A stretch of 64,000 bases of DNA from assembly GCA_002835675.1 (NCBI GenBank), contig PIZR01000005.1:62001-126000 (forward strand), written 5' to 3'. The stretch is from Bacillus sp. BA3. GTDB lineage: Bacteria > Bacillota > Bacilli > Bacillales > DSM-1321. The notes beneath the pieces were generated by a model. It made no database searches. It was given only the letters and a program-made list of their open reading frames with translations, and had not been told where the DNA came from. Each line of letters begins with the position of its first letter. The stretch's first letter is position 1. Of this stretch, positions 48,512 to 56,671 are shown one piece after another. The translations under genes were made by a program, and so were the position numbers.

Positions 48512-48760
48512 TTGAAAAACTATCTGGTAATCCTCTTTCAACTAATCGTTTGGAGCGGGTATACATTAGTTGAATGGCTGTCTGTTAACGATCGATTCGT
48601 TTTTAAAGTATTCATGTTTCTGGTCTTTTCCTATTTAGCCATCTATATTGGAAAGATGATTTTAAAATCCAATAGACGAACCATGCTTGTTACCGTGATA
48701 AGTCTATTATGTTACGGGATTTTACAAATCCTTTTAGAAACGCTGGTACCCGTTTATTGA
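48512..48760 (+). CDS. Small membrane protein, unknown
   Basis: An 82-residue protein with three hydrophobic segments (NYLVILFQLIVWSGYTLVEW, FKVFMFLVFSYLAIYIG, LVTVISLLCYGILQILL). TTG 48512 follows GAGGTGG. Family not recognised. It may be co-transcribed with the deacetylase 45 bases downstream. Confidence 0.6.
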   Translation: MKNYLVILFQLIVWSGYTLVEWLSVNDRFVFKVFMFLVFSYLAIYIGKMILKSNRRTMLVTVISLLCYGILQILLETLVPVY

Positions 48761-48804
48761 ATTTTTAAGTAAGCCGCAATGACACAAGCAACCACGGAGG
48801 AGTC

Positions 48805-49632
48805 ATGATTAACAAAGTAGTAGCAATATTTACATTTGTATCATTTTTGTTGATGGCTTGTAATGATCCGAGTTCCGGTCAAACTGAAAATGAGAATCAA
48901 AAAAGTGTTGAAACGGCAACAACGATCCAAGATGAAAGCCATCAAGAGAAAGATTTGAAAAAAGAAACGTCAAAAACAATTGGCGAAAGGAATGTAAAGG
49001 CAAAATATCGGGTGGATAAAGAGAATTGGTCATTTAAACCCATTGGGGATGCAAATCCGAAAGTTGTGTTGTTAACATTTGATGATGCACCTGATAAATA
49101 TTCCCTGGCAATCGCCCAAACCCTGAAGCGACTTAAAATACCTGCAATATTTTTCGTGAACGGTCACTTTCTTGAAAATGATAAAAATAAAGCGATGTTA
49201 AAAGAAATTCATGAAATGGGTTTTTCAATCGGCAATCATACTTATTCCCATGTGAATTTAAAAGAGTTGACCGAAAAGGAACAGGAGCGGGAAATCATAA
49301 AATTGAACAATTTGGTTGAGGGCATTACAGGGGTACGCCCTAAGTACTTCAGGGCGCCATTTGGATCGAATACCGAGCATTCAAAAAAAGTCGCTGAGAA
49401 AGAAAAAATGTTGGTCATGAACTGGACATACGGATATGACTGGGAAAAAGAGTATCAGGATAAAAAAGCTTTACCGGAAATCATGTTGAACAGCCCTTAT
49501 TTAGGAAATGGCGCGAACTTACTGATGCATGACCGGAAATGGACGAGTGAAGCGATAGAGGATATCGTGAAAGGTTTTCAAAAGAAAGGTTATGAGATCC
49601 TTGATCCAAAATTAATTGAAACGCCTGCATGA
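48805..49632 (+). CDS. Polysaccharide deacetylase lipoprotein
   Basis: A 275-residue exported NodB-homology enzyme. Lipobox SFLLMAC; a charged linker; then the catalytic domain with LTFDDAPDKYS (catalytic Asp and metal Asp), GNHTYSHVNL (metal His residues), YFRAPFGSNTEH (motif 3), and LLMHDRK near the C-terminus. Probably deacetylates peptidoglycan or another cell-surface glycan. ATG 48805, RBS GGAGG. Confidence 0.88.
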   Translation: MINKVVAIFTFVSFLLMACNDPSSGQTENENQKSVETATTIQDESHQEKDLKKETSKTIGERNVKAKYRVDKENWSFKPIGDANPKVVLLTFDDAPDKYSLAIAQTLKRLKIPAIFFVNGHFLENDKNKAMLKEIHEMGFSIGNHTYSHVNLKELTEKEQEREIIKLNNLVEGITGVRPKYFRAPFGSNTEHSKKVAEKEKMLVMNWTYGYDWEKEYQDKKALPEIMLNSPYLGNGANLLMHDRKWTSEAIEDIVKGFQKKGYEILDPKLIETPA

Positions 49633-49652
49633 GCCAATTTCGGCATCTGCAG
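49625..49652 (+). terminator. Weak terminator
   Basis: CCTGCA / TGCAGG with a long loop and eight T, overlapping the end of the deacetylase gene. Confidence 0.5.
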
Positions 49653-49659
49653 GTTTTTT

Positions 49660-50094
49660 TTATTTCCTTTGATAATAATACATCACCCGTTTATTGAAGA
49701 GGTGAAGCTGTGCCCGTAATTTCTTTGCAAGGAACTTGCACAATTCATTTGCTTTTCCCTTATCACCGAAAGTGGCTGTTTCAGGGAGGGTGAATTGGAT
49801 ATAGGATTGAATCCGCTCAGATCCATCTTCCTCCTTAACGACCTCTTGGTCGACGCCTATCAATATCATGTGATATCGATCTTCTTTGGATTGGAGGTAT
49901 ATTGCCTTATCTTTCATTCTTTCCGGTTCTTTCATTTCATAAGGAAATGCCTTCTTATCGTAGTCCCAATCCAGCTGCTTTCCGGTTTTCGCTGTGATCA
50001 TGCGATAATAGTTCAGTAATTCTTTCACGTCTTCGATGGTTACAGTCCCTTTCGCGGACTCAGGAACAAGTTTGATATAGGCATTTTCAGTCAT
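49660..50094 (-). CDS. DUF1885-like protein
   Basis: A 144-residue soluble alpha/beta protein (MTENAYIKLVPESAKGTVTI at the start, FGDKGKANELCKFLAKKLRAQ near the end). It resembles my recollection of DUF1885, an FKBP-like fold of unknown function. AAGGGGG precedes ATG 50094. Convergent with the deacetylase. Confidence 0.6.
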   Translation of the reverse strand: MTENAYIKLVPESAKGTVTIEDVKELLNYYRMITAKTGKQLDWDYDKKAFPYEMKEPERMKDKAIYLQSKEDRYHMILIGVDQEVVKEEDGSERIQSYIQFTLPETATFGDKGKANELCKFLAKKLRAQLHLFNKRVMYYYQRK

Positions 50095-50362
50095 GTGGAT
50101 CCCCCTTAAATAGATAGAATGTAAGAATATCTTAACATTTTATGGATGTATTATATACTTATCTATATGTAAATGAAAAGGCGAAATTCCTTTTTCACCT
50201 TGCTATGCTGAAGCAAGGCGTGTGATGAAATATGTAAAAGCAGCTACAGGGGGCCCTTCGTTTATAAAAAAATCTCGTGTATTAATAAAAAAGAATATGT
50301 CTAACGAACGATTGAAATCGATTTAATCCAACATGAGGTTTCATTAAATGGGAAAAAGTATA

Positions 50363-50373
50363 TATGTTATACT
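50363..50373 (+). promoter_or_regulatory. CcpN operator site 1
   Basis: TATGTTATACT fits the consensus TRTGHYATAYW exactly; it lies upstream of the -35 of the SR1 promoter. Confidence 0.65.
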
Positions 50374-50380
50374 TTTTAGC

Positions 50381-50409
50381 TTGAAATAATAAATGTGTTA
50401 TATTATAAT
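50381..50409 (+). promoter_or_regulatory. SR1 promoter
   Basis: TTGAAA, exactly 17 bases, TATAAT: near-ideal sigma-A promoter. Transcription should start near 50416. Confidence 0.85.
50394..50404 (+). promoter_or_regulatory. CcpN operator site 2
   Basis: TGTGTTATATT fits TRTGHYATAYW exactly and lies inside the spacer touching the -10 box; its start is 31 bases from the start of site 1, about three helical turns. Confidence 0.65.
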
Positions 50410-50470
50410 TCATGTAAAGCGGTTACATTACGTCATTGATGCATACAATATAGGGGAAGGGGTTGTAAAA

Positions 50471-50596
50471 ATGGGAACTATCGTATGTCAAACTTGCAAT
50501 AGCACGATTGAACATTTTGAAGATGAAAAAGTAAGTGTACTATATACACATAATCACAACTGCCAAAGCTGTGATACAGCTGCCTCTGAAAAATAA
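50471..50596 (+). CDS. sr1P: GapA-binding peptide SR1P
   Basis: A 41-residue peptide starting MGTIVCQTCNSTIEHFEDEK and ending with NCQSCDTAASEK. The start and the two CxxC pairs match SR1P, which binds GapA and, through it, RNase J1 in B. subtilis. ATG 50471 follows GGGGAAGGGG. Located inside the SR1 RNA; RNase J1 (rnjA) is also in this window. Confidence 0.88.
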   Translation: MGTIVCQTCNSTIEHFEDEKVSVLYTHNHNCQSCDTAASEK

Positions 50597-50629
50597 ATCG
50601 AAAAAAGGTTTTCAAGATTAATAGAATTT

Positions 50630-50668
50630 AAGGGTGTTTCAGGATTGTAACCTGGAGCACCCTTTTTA
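50630..50668 (+). terminator. SR1 terminator
   Basis: AAGGGTGtTTCAGG / CCTGGAgCACCCTT with T-tail. Confidence 0.85.
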
Positions 50669-50696
50669 TAGAAGCCAGTGCTTAATAATAAAAGGT

Positions 50697-50731
50697 TCAA
50701 AAAAACCAGAGCAGTACTCTGCCCTGGTTTG
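50697..50731 (-). terminator. speA terminator
   Basis: AACCAGaGCAG / CTGCcCTGGTT with minus-strand T-tract, ten bases after the speA stop. Confidence 0.8.
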
Positions 50732-50741
50732 ATGGAATCGA

Positions 50742-52199
50742 TCAATTCTTAATAATGCGTAAATATTTTATTTCTGGGTCCTCTGGGCCTTGAACAGGAA
50801 GGCCGGCCTCGATGTTTTTCCGGATGTAATTGATATTATCTTCAGTAATCAATTCACCTGGAATGAAGATCGGGATTCCAGGCGGGTAAACCATGATGAA
50901 TTCAGCGCTGATTTTGCCGACCGATTCCTCAATGGGCACCACTTCGGTTTCTGCATAAAATGCCTCCCTGGGTGATAAAGCCAGTGGTGGTGTATCAGGA
51001 AGCAGGACTTCAATTTTTTCATGTTCAGCAGCCATTTCCTTAAACTCATCCGATAAGTCTCTAAGTGCAGCGATCAGCAGATCCGCTTCTGTTTTTGAGT
51101 CTCCAGGTGTTATCAGGCAAAGGATATTGTACAAGTCAGAAAGTTCCACTTCGATATTATGCTTTTCACGAAGCCATTTCTCAACGTCGTATCCGGTGAT
51201 ATTCAATTCCTTAATGGATATGATCAATTTAGTCGGATCATAACTATATGCTGCCTTACTCTCGAGAATTTCGCTGCCAACACAGTATAGATAAGGAATC
51301 TCATTAACGGCCTCACGGATATACCCTGCGAGATTGATCGCTTCATCGACCATTTTCCTTCCTACCGTCGCAAGTTGTCTTCTAGCCGTATCCAGTGAAG
51401 CCAGAAGGATATAGGAGGTTGAGGTGGTTGTGAGCATGCTCAATATGGCTTGAACACGATTTGCGGAAACCAATCCAGTCTTAACATTTAATATGGAACT
51501 TCCCGTCAGTGAACCTCCCAGTTTATGAACACTGGTTGCAGCCATATCTGCTCCAGCTTGCATGGCTGACATCGGCAAGTCTTCGTGGAAGTGAATATGG
51601 ACACCATGCGCTTCATCTACGAGTACTGGGATTTGGTGGGAATGAGCCACTTCCACTATTTTCTGCAAATCAGCCGAAATGCCGAAATAAGTGGGGTTGA
51701 TGACAAGCAATCCTTTTGCATCGCTATGTTCGCTTAAAGTTTTTTCAACGGCCTCGACGGTGATACCGTGTGATATGCCCAAATCTTTGTCTATTTCAGG
51801 AGTGATGAAAATGGGAACGGCTCCAGAAAATACAATGGCAGACATTACGGATTTATGTACATTCCTTGGAACGATGATTTTGTCCCCAGGTCCGCATACT
51901 GTCATGACCATCGTCATGATTGCTCCACTTGTTCCTTGCACGGAAAAGAAGGTGTGATCTGCCCCAAAAGCTTCAGCGGCAAGATCCTGAGCTTGTTTAA
52001 TGATCCCTTTTGGCTGATGGAGATCATCGAGTGGAGCGATATTGATTAAATCTATGGACAATGCATTTTCTCCAATGAAATTACGGAAATCAGCGTCCAT
52101 TCCTTTTCCTTTTTTATGACCTGGAATATGAAATTGAACGGGATTTCTTTTTGCATGCTGCAATAAGGCAGTGTATAAGGGTGTTTCATTCTGTGACAA
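50742..52199 (-). CDS. speA: Arginine decarboxylase SpeA (Orn/Lys/Arg decarboxylase family)
   Basis: A 485-residue PLP enzyme making agmatine for polyamines. FHIPGHKKGKGMD, FFSVQGTSGAIM, VDEAHGVHIHF and the PLP Lys in TSVHKLGGSLTGSS are present; the C-terminal segment VYPPGIPIFIPGELIT is typical. I choose TTG 52199 (protein begins MSQNETPLYT, as in B. subtilis MSQHETPLYT) because AAAAGGGG is ten bases upstream; the ATG at 52292 would add 31 residues and has no RBS. Confidence 0.9.
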   Translation of the reverse strand: MSQNETPLYTALLQHAKRNPVQFHIPGHKKGKGMDADFRNFIGENALSIDLINIAPLDDLHQPKGIIKQAQDLAAEAFGADHTFFSVQGTSGAIMTMVMTVCGPGDKIIVPRNVHKSVMSAIVFSGAVPIFITPEIDKDLGISHGITVEAVEKTLSEHSDAKGLLVINPTYFGISADLQKIVEVAHSHQIPVLVDEAHGVHIHFHEDLPMSAMQAGADMAATSVHKLGGSLTGSSILNVKTGLVSANRVQAILSMLTTTSTSYILLASLDTARRQLATVGRKMVDEAINLAGYIREAVNEIPYLYCVGSEILESKAAYSYDPTKLIISIKELNITGYDVEKWLREKHNIEVELSDLYNILCLITPGDSKTEADLLIAALRDLSDEFKEMAAEHEKIEVLLPDTPPLALSPREAFYAETEVVPIEESVGKISAEFIMVYPPGIPIFIPGELITEDNINYIRKNIEAGLPVQGPEDPEIKYLRIIKN

Positions 52200-52611
52200 T
52201 TCTTTGTGGCCCCTTTTCAATAAAATAGGTACGAAATATTTGGGAGCATATACTCCCTTTCTATTAACGATCGTATGTTTCTCCGATTCCATTCAAATGG
52301 TTTGTAAGCTTGTGGATAGACATAAAACATATGAATTATAGCACGTCTTATAATAAATGCCTAGAGTGACTTTAATGTCCTGACTTAATCAATTTATATA
52401 TGACTTTGTTGTTAAGGGCTCAATAAAATTATCTGCAGTTTATAAATGTCCATTTTCCTAGTATTTACTGGATTTACTCAAGAATTCTTCTTTTATTAAT
52501 TTGTATGTGTGAGTTTAAAAATTGAACGGGTAAACAATATTTGCCATAATGAAGCTAATGATCATTCAGCTAAATAAACAAACGACCAGAATGAAAAGGG
52601 AGATGAGGAGT

Positions 52612-53571
52612 TTGAAGTGGAAAACGCGTGTGACCGATTTATTAGGCATTCAATACCCAATCGTACAAGGGGGATTGGCTCATTTGGCATATGCAGACCT
52701 GGCTGCGGCAGTATCGAATGCAGGGGGGCTAGGGCAGGTAACGGCCATGTCCTTGGACAACCCGGAGCAATTGGTAGATGAAATTAGAAAAACGAAATCA
52801 TTGACGGATAAACCATTTGGTGTGAACTTTGCAATCGGTCAGCATGGAAGGCCTTATGAACACATGCTGGAAGCAGCCTTGAAAGAGGATATAGCAGCTG
52901 TTTCCGTAACCGGCGGCAATCCTGGCCCATTTCTTGATTACGTCAATGGCACCCAGGTTAAAAAACTCGTGCTTGTTGCTGCAAGAAGGCAGGCAATGAA
53001 GGCTGAACAGCTTGGGGCAGATGCAGTGATGGTGGTTGGTCAGGAGGGAGGAGGACATTTAGGCCGTGATGATATTGGAACTTCTGTGTTAATTCCTCAA
53101 GTTGTGGACTCCGTTAAAATTCCAGTCATCGCCTCGGGTGGTTTTGGCGATGGACGCGGTTTGATGGCAGCAATGGCACTTGGTGCAGAAGGAATCGAGA
53201 TGGGGACAAGATTCATAGCAGTCAAGGAATGTGTTCATGCACATGAATTATATAAAAATGCCTTGGTTTCCGGCACGGAAAATGATACCGTTATCATCAA
53301 GCGGTCCATTGGTGCACCAGCAAGGGTAATTGCTAACAGCTGGACCGATAAGATCCTTGATATAGAAAAAGAAAACGGCGGATATGAACAATTGAAGGAT
53401 TACATAAGTGGAAAAGCGAACCAGCGTTATATCCATGACGGAATTGAGGCTGAAGGCTTTGCCTGGGCTGGACAAGTGATGGGGCTGATACATGATGTAC
53501 CATCGACTGCTGAACTATTCAGTCGGATTATCGACCAGGCGGAAGCAATTCGTTCAAAATGGGCAGACTGA
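52612..53571 (+). CDS. Nitronate monooxygenase-like FMN enzyme
   Basis: An approximately 319-residue TIM-barrel flavoprotein of the NMO/2-nitropropane dioxygenase family: LLGIQYPIVQGGLAHLA, SNAGGLGQVTA, GQEGGGHLGR and ASGGFGDGRGLMAAMALGAE (FMN phosphate site). The catalytic His is in GGGHLGR. FabK-like roles are possible. Start TTG 52612 has AAAGGGAG nine bases upstream; ATGs upstream are also in frame. Lies between speA and yktA. Confidence 0.82.
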   Translation: MKWKTRVTDLLGIQYPIVQGGLAHLAYADLAAAVSNAGGLGQVTAMSLDNPEQLVDEIRKTKSLTDKPFGVNFAIGQHGRPYEHMLEAALKEDIAAVSVTGGNPGPFLDYVNGTQVKKLVLVAARRQAMKAEQLGADAVMVVGQEGGGHLGRDDIGTSVLIPQVVDSVKIPVIASGGFGDGRGLMAAMALGAEGIEMGTRFIAVKECVHAHELYKNALVSGTENDTVIIKRSIGAPARVIANSWTDKILDIEKENGGYEQLKDYISGKANQRYIHDGIEAEGFAWAGQVMGLIHDVPSTAELFSRIIDQAEAIRSKWAD

Positions 53572-53627
53572 TATTAATGGTCTGCCGGACAACATGAAAA
53601 ACTATCCAGAAGGAGCGTGTTTAGGGT

Positions 53628-53903
53628 ATGGATTATCAATATCCAATGGATCTTGATTGGTCTACCGACGAAATCGTAGATGTGATTAAATTCTTTGAAG
53701 CGGTAGAAAAGGCTTATGAAAATAAAATACAAAAGGAAGAATTCATGAAGGCTTACCGAAGGTTCAAGGAAATAGTCCCCGGTAAGGCGGATGAAAAAAA
53801 GTATACGGATGAGTTCGAGTCAGTCAGCACCTATTCAGCCTATCTTGTTATAAAGAAGGCAAAAGGAATCGATGACGGAGAATGGATAAAAATGAAAAAT
53901 TAA
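53628..53903 (+). CDS. yktA: YktA, UPF0223 family
   Basis: A 91-residue helical protein beginning MDYQYPMDLDWSTDEIVDV with YRRFKEIVPGKADEKK in the middle, matching UPF0223/YktA. Function unknown. AGAAGGAG precedes ATG 53628. In B. subtilis yktA is followed by yktB; here the trp operon lies between. Confidence 0.85.
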   Translation: MDYQYPMDLDWSTDEIVDVIKFFEAVEKAYENKIQKEEFMKAYRRFKEIVPGKADEKKYTDEFESVSTYSAYLVIKKAKGIDDGEWIKMKN

Positions 53904-53927
53904 AAATATAATTTTTAGAAAACTCCA

Positions 53928-53956
53928 TTGACTTACTGAAAAGATTGTTTTAACAT
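53928..53956 (+). promoter_or_regulatory. trp operon promoter
   Basis: TTGACT, 17-base spacer, TAACAT; start expected near 53963, just before the first T-box. Confidence 0.6.
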
Positions 53957-53969
53957 AATAAACAAGAAA

Positions 53970-54222
53970 AAGATAAAGGCAGTGACGAAGAAGAGTACCT
54001 TAATGATGTTCTGCAGAGAGCCAGTGGTTGCTGAAAACTGGTGAACGAATTTAAGCGAATGGACTTCCGAGCCCCAAACCGAAACGGATGAACGGAGTAG
54101 GCTTTGGCGATTATCTCATCGTTAATGGAGATAGGCATGTTAATATGCCGTAAAGTGAGCTAATTTAGCTAATTAAGGTGGTACCACGGGTTCCTCGTCC
54201 TTTGGATGAGGGCCCTTTTTGC
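53970..54222 (+). promoter_or_regulatory. T-box 1, tryptophan specifier
   Basis: Stem I has the loop-E element AGTA opposite GAA, with specifier TGG at 54060-54062 (UGG, Trp). The conserved AGGTGGTACCACGG (54176-54189) is the antiterminator T-box. The terminator GGGTTCCTCGTCC / GGATGAGGGCCC with T-run ends at about 54222. Uncharged tRNA should favour antitermination. Its NCCA-pairing bulge reads TGGT. Confidence 0.92.
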
Positions 54223-54239
54223 GTTTTTTTGGAAATGAT

Positions 54240-54516
54240 AATTAAATCTATGAATGAGAGTAGTAATCTTTTTAGATGCGTCACAGAGAGCCGGAAAAGG
54301 TGGAAACCGGTACGATATAAGAAGATGAATGGACTTATGAGTGGTTTCTTGAAATAAGTAGGGAAACTCGGCTGCCACCGTTAAAGGGTAATCGCAAGAA
54401 TTTTTCATTCTTGCTTGAGAGGGAAAAATGATGCATTTTTCCAACTTGAGGTGGCACCGCGGTATACCGTCCTCTGCAGACACATATTTGTGTTTGCGGG
54501 GGATTTTTTTATTGGA
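54240..54516 (+). promoter_or_regulatory. T-box 2, tryptophan specifier
   Basis: Second complete leader in tandem. Specifier TGG at 54330-54332 in GATGAATGGACTTATG, with the loop-E AGTA on the opposite strand. T-box element GAGGTGGCACCGCGG at 54451-54465; its bulge reads TGGC, which complements the G discriminator of Bacillus tRNA-Trp. Terminator with GCAGACACA / TGTGTTTGC and T-run ends near 54516. A 131-base leader without features follows to trpE. Confidence 0.92.
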
Positions 54517-54647
54517 ATTTCAATATATATACCTTTTAGAGAAGCATCAAAAAATATCCAGAGGAACTGAAAACTCCGGCACTTGGCCAAAAGGGTTTTA
54601 CCTTCGGAGGTTTACAAAAAACGTATAAGAATCGGGAGGGAATTGAG

Positions 54648-56042
54648 ATGAATAATTTGGATGAAAAAAAAATACTCCGTTTTAAAATGGACACAATTGA
54701 AGGGGATATCCACACCCCCATTGCCATATTTCAGAAATTGGATGGTGACCAAAAGTTTTTATTGGAAAGTTCAAATTCGCATCATGACAACGGCCGCTAC
54801 TCTTATCTAGGTTCAAAACCGTACTTGGAGGTGACATCACTTGCTGACCAAGTATATGTAAAAGACACCGAAACAGGTGACCAAATCGTAAAGAACATTA
54901 ATATCATCGAGTTTCTAAAAAACGAATTATTAGTGGAAATAGGAGAGGCTCCCATAAATCTTCCTCCTTTTAACGGCGGCGCAATCGGATATATGGGCTA
55001 TGATATCATTCGTCTATATGAAAATATAGGTCCGGTTCCTCCTGATTCTCTGCAAATGCCTGATGCTCATTTTCTTTTTTATAAAGAATTGTATATATTC
55101 GATCATGTTCTGCAGAAAATCCATCTATTGACTGCGGAAGAAGATAGTGAAAAAAGTTTATTGGAGATGAAGGGAAAAATCAATCAGGCAAGCAAGCCGT
55201 CAAAGGAAATATCGTCGGAATATTTGGAATTCGATTCGAATTTCAGTCAGGATGAATTCGAGAAAATGGTCCTTGAAGTCAAAGCGGCGATTGTAGCTGG
55301 TGAAGTGTTCCAAGTCGTTTTATCACAAAGGTTTAAAGCGGACTTCGATGGGGAGCCCTTCGATGCTTACCGACGTTTGCGATTAGCCAACCCGTCTCCG
55401 TATATGTTTTATATAGAATTTGGCGATTATACAATCATTGGGTCGTCTCCAGAAAGTTTAATCAGTGTTTCATCAGGAATGGTTCATGTTAATCCCATCG
55501 CCGGCACACGGCCGAGAGGGAAAACGGATGAAGAAGATAAGGGCTTCGAAAAAAGCCTGCTGATGGATGAAAAGGAACTTGCCGAGCATAAGATGCTTGT
55601 TGATTTAGGTAGAAATGATCTTGGCAGGGTTTGCGAAATCGGTTCAATCCACCTTACTGAGGAAATGGAAATTCAAAGATATCAGCACGTCATGCATATT
55701 GCTTCGAAGGTTAGCGGAAAGCTTAGGGAAGGGTACACGAGTTTAGATGCCCTTACGGTCTGCCTCCCTGCCGGAACAGTTTCAGGTGCTCCTAAAATCA
55801 GGGCAATGGAGCTGATCAATGAACTTGAAAATTGTAAACGGGGGATGTATTCGGGCTCGATAGGCTACATAGGTTTTGGAGGGGATCTTGATATGGCTTT
55901 AGCCATTCGGACGATGATCATTAAAGATGGCAAGGCCTATGTACAGGCAGGGGCTGGAATTGTATATGATTCAGATCCCAAAACGGAATATGAAGAAACA
56001 CAAAATAAAGCACGCGCTTTAATGGAGGTTCACACTAAATGA
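54648..56042 (+). CDS. trpE: Anthranilate synthase component I
   Basis: A 464-residue chorismate-utilising enzyme. LLESSNSHHDNGRYSYLG in the N-terminal region carries the tryptophan-feedback element (LESS); the active-site motifs are FQVVLSQRF, NPIAGTRPRG, DLGRNDLGRVC and LPAGTVSGAPKIRAMELI. First gene of the trp operon, ATG 54648 with GGGAGGG. The stop overlaps the trpG start (ATGA). Confidence 0.96.
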   Translation: MNNLDEKKILRFKMDTIEGDIHTPIAIFQKLDGDQKFLLESSNSHHDNGRYSYLGSKPYLEVTSLADQVYVKDTETGDQIVKNINIIEFLKNELLVEIGEAPINLPPFNGGAIGYMGYDIIRLYENIGPVPPDSLQMPDAHFLFYKELYIFDHVLQKIHLLTAEEDSEKSLLEMKGKINQASKPSKEISSEYLEFDSNFSQDEFEKMVLEVKAAIVAGEVFQVVLSQRFKADFDGEPFDAYRRLRLANPSPYMFYIEFGDYTIIGSSPESLISVSSGMVHVNPIAGTRPRGKTDEEDKGFEKSLLMDEKELAEHKMLVDLGRNDLGRVCEIGSIHLTEEMEIQRYQHVMHIASKVSGKLREGYTSLDALTVCLPAGTVSGAPKIRAMELINELENCKRGMYSGSIGYIGFGGDLDMALAIRTMIIKDGKAYVQAGAGIVYDSDPKTEYEETQNKARALMEVHTK

Positions 56043-56644
56043 TTTTATTAATTGATAATTATGACTCGTTCACTTACAACCTTTATCAATATTTAGGGGA
56101 AGTGGAAAAAGAAATCGTAGTGAAAAGGAATGACGAAATCACCCTTGCGGAAATTGAGGAACTGAATCCAATGGCAATCGTCATTTCCCCGGGACCCGGC
56201 AGGCCGGAAGATGCTGGTATCAGTATGGAGATTATCCGCAATTTCTATGAGAAGGTTCCGCTTTTAGGCATTTGTCTGGGGCATCAGGCCATTGGTGCAG
56301 TTTTTGGTGCGAATGTGGTTGGAGCGAAACAAATCATGCATGGGAAAACATCGGTAATCGAACATGATGGAACAGGTGTATTTGCTAAACAGGACTTACA
56401 ATTCCATGTAATGCGTTATCATTCCCTTGTTGTTGAAAGGGCGAGTTTACCAGACGAACTGACTGTGACGGCAGTAGCACTGGATGATGGGGAAATCATG
56501 GCCCTGAAACATCAGGAATTCCCGCTCTACGGTTTACAGTTCCACCCTGAATCTATAGGGACGAAAATCGGCAAGGAATTATTACATCAATTTTATGAGA
56601 TTGCCGGTACCTTTCAATCAGAGAAGCAACAATCCATTTTATAA
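56039..56644 (+). CDS. trpG: Anthranilate synthase component II (glutamine amidotransferase)
   Basis: A 201-residue class I amidotransferase giving ammonia to TrpE. Catalytic Cys in PLLGICLGHQAIG; His/Glu in LQFHPESIGT; DNYDSFTYNLYQYL at the start. Its presence inside the trp operon differs from B. subtilis, where one PabA in the folate operon serves both. Overlaps trpE by four bases. Confidence 0.95.
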   Translation: MILLIDNYDSFTYNLYQYLGEVEKEIVVKRNDEITLAEIEELNPMAIVISPGPGRPEDAGISMEIIRNFYEKVPLLGICLGHQAIGAVFGANVVGAKQIMHGKTSVIEHDGTGVFAKQDLQFHVMRYHSLVVERASLPDELTVTAVALDDGEIMALKHQEFPLYGLQFHPESIGTKIGKELLHQFYEIAGTFQSEKQQSIL

Positions 56645-56671
56645 AACAAAAAACGACTGGGGGAGTTAGCG

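Larger units (their letters stand above)
50416..50668 (+). ncRNA. sr1: SR1 dual-function small RNA
   Basis: A transcript of about 250 bases is expected from the promoter at 50381-50409 to the terminator at 50630-50668. In B. subtilis SR1 is a CcpN-repressed RNA between pdhD and speA that base-pairs with ahrC mRNA and encodes the peptide SR1P. The position, promoter, peptide and terminator match here. Pairing to ahrC cannot be tested because ahrC is not in the window. Confidence 0.8.

Noticed and set aside
54569-54615. Hairpin AACTCCG / CGGAGGTT before trpE
   Set aside because: Imperfect, no start codon fits the SD-like GGAGG, and trpE has its own RBS further down.
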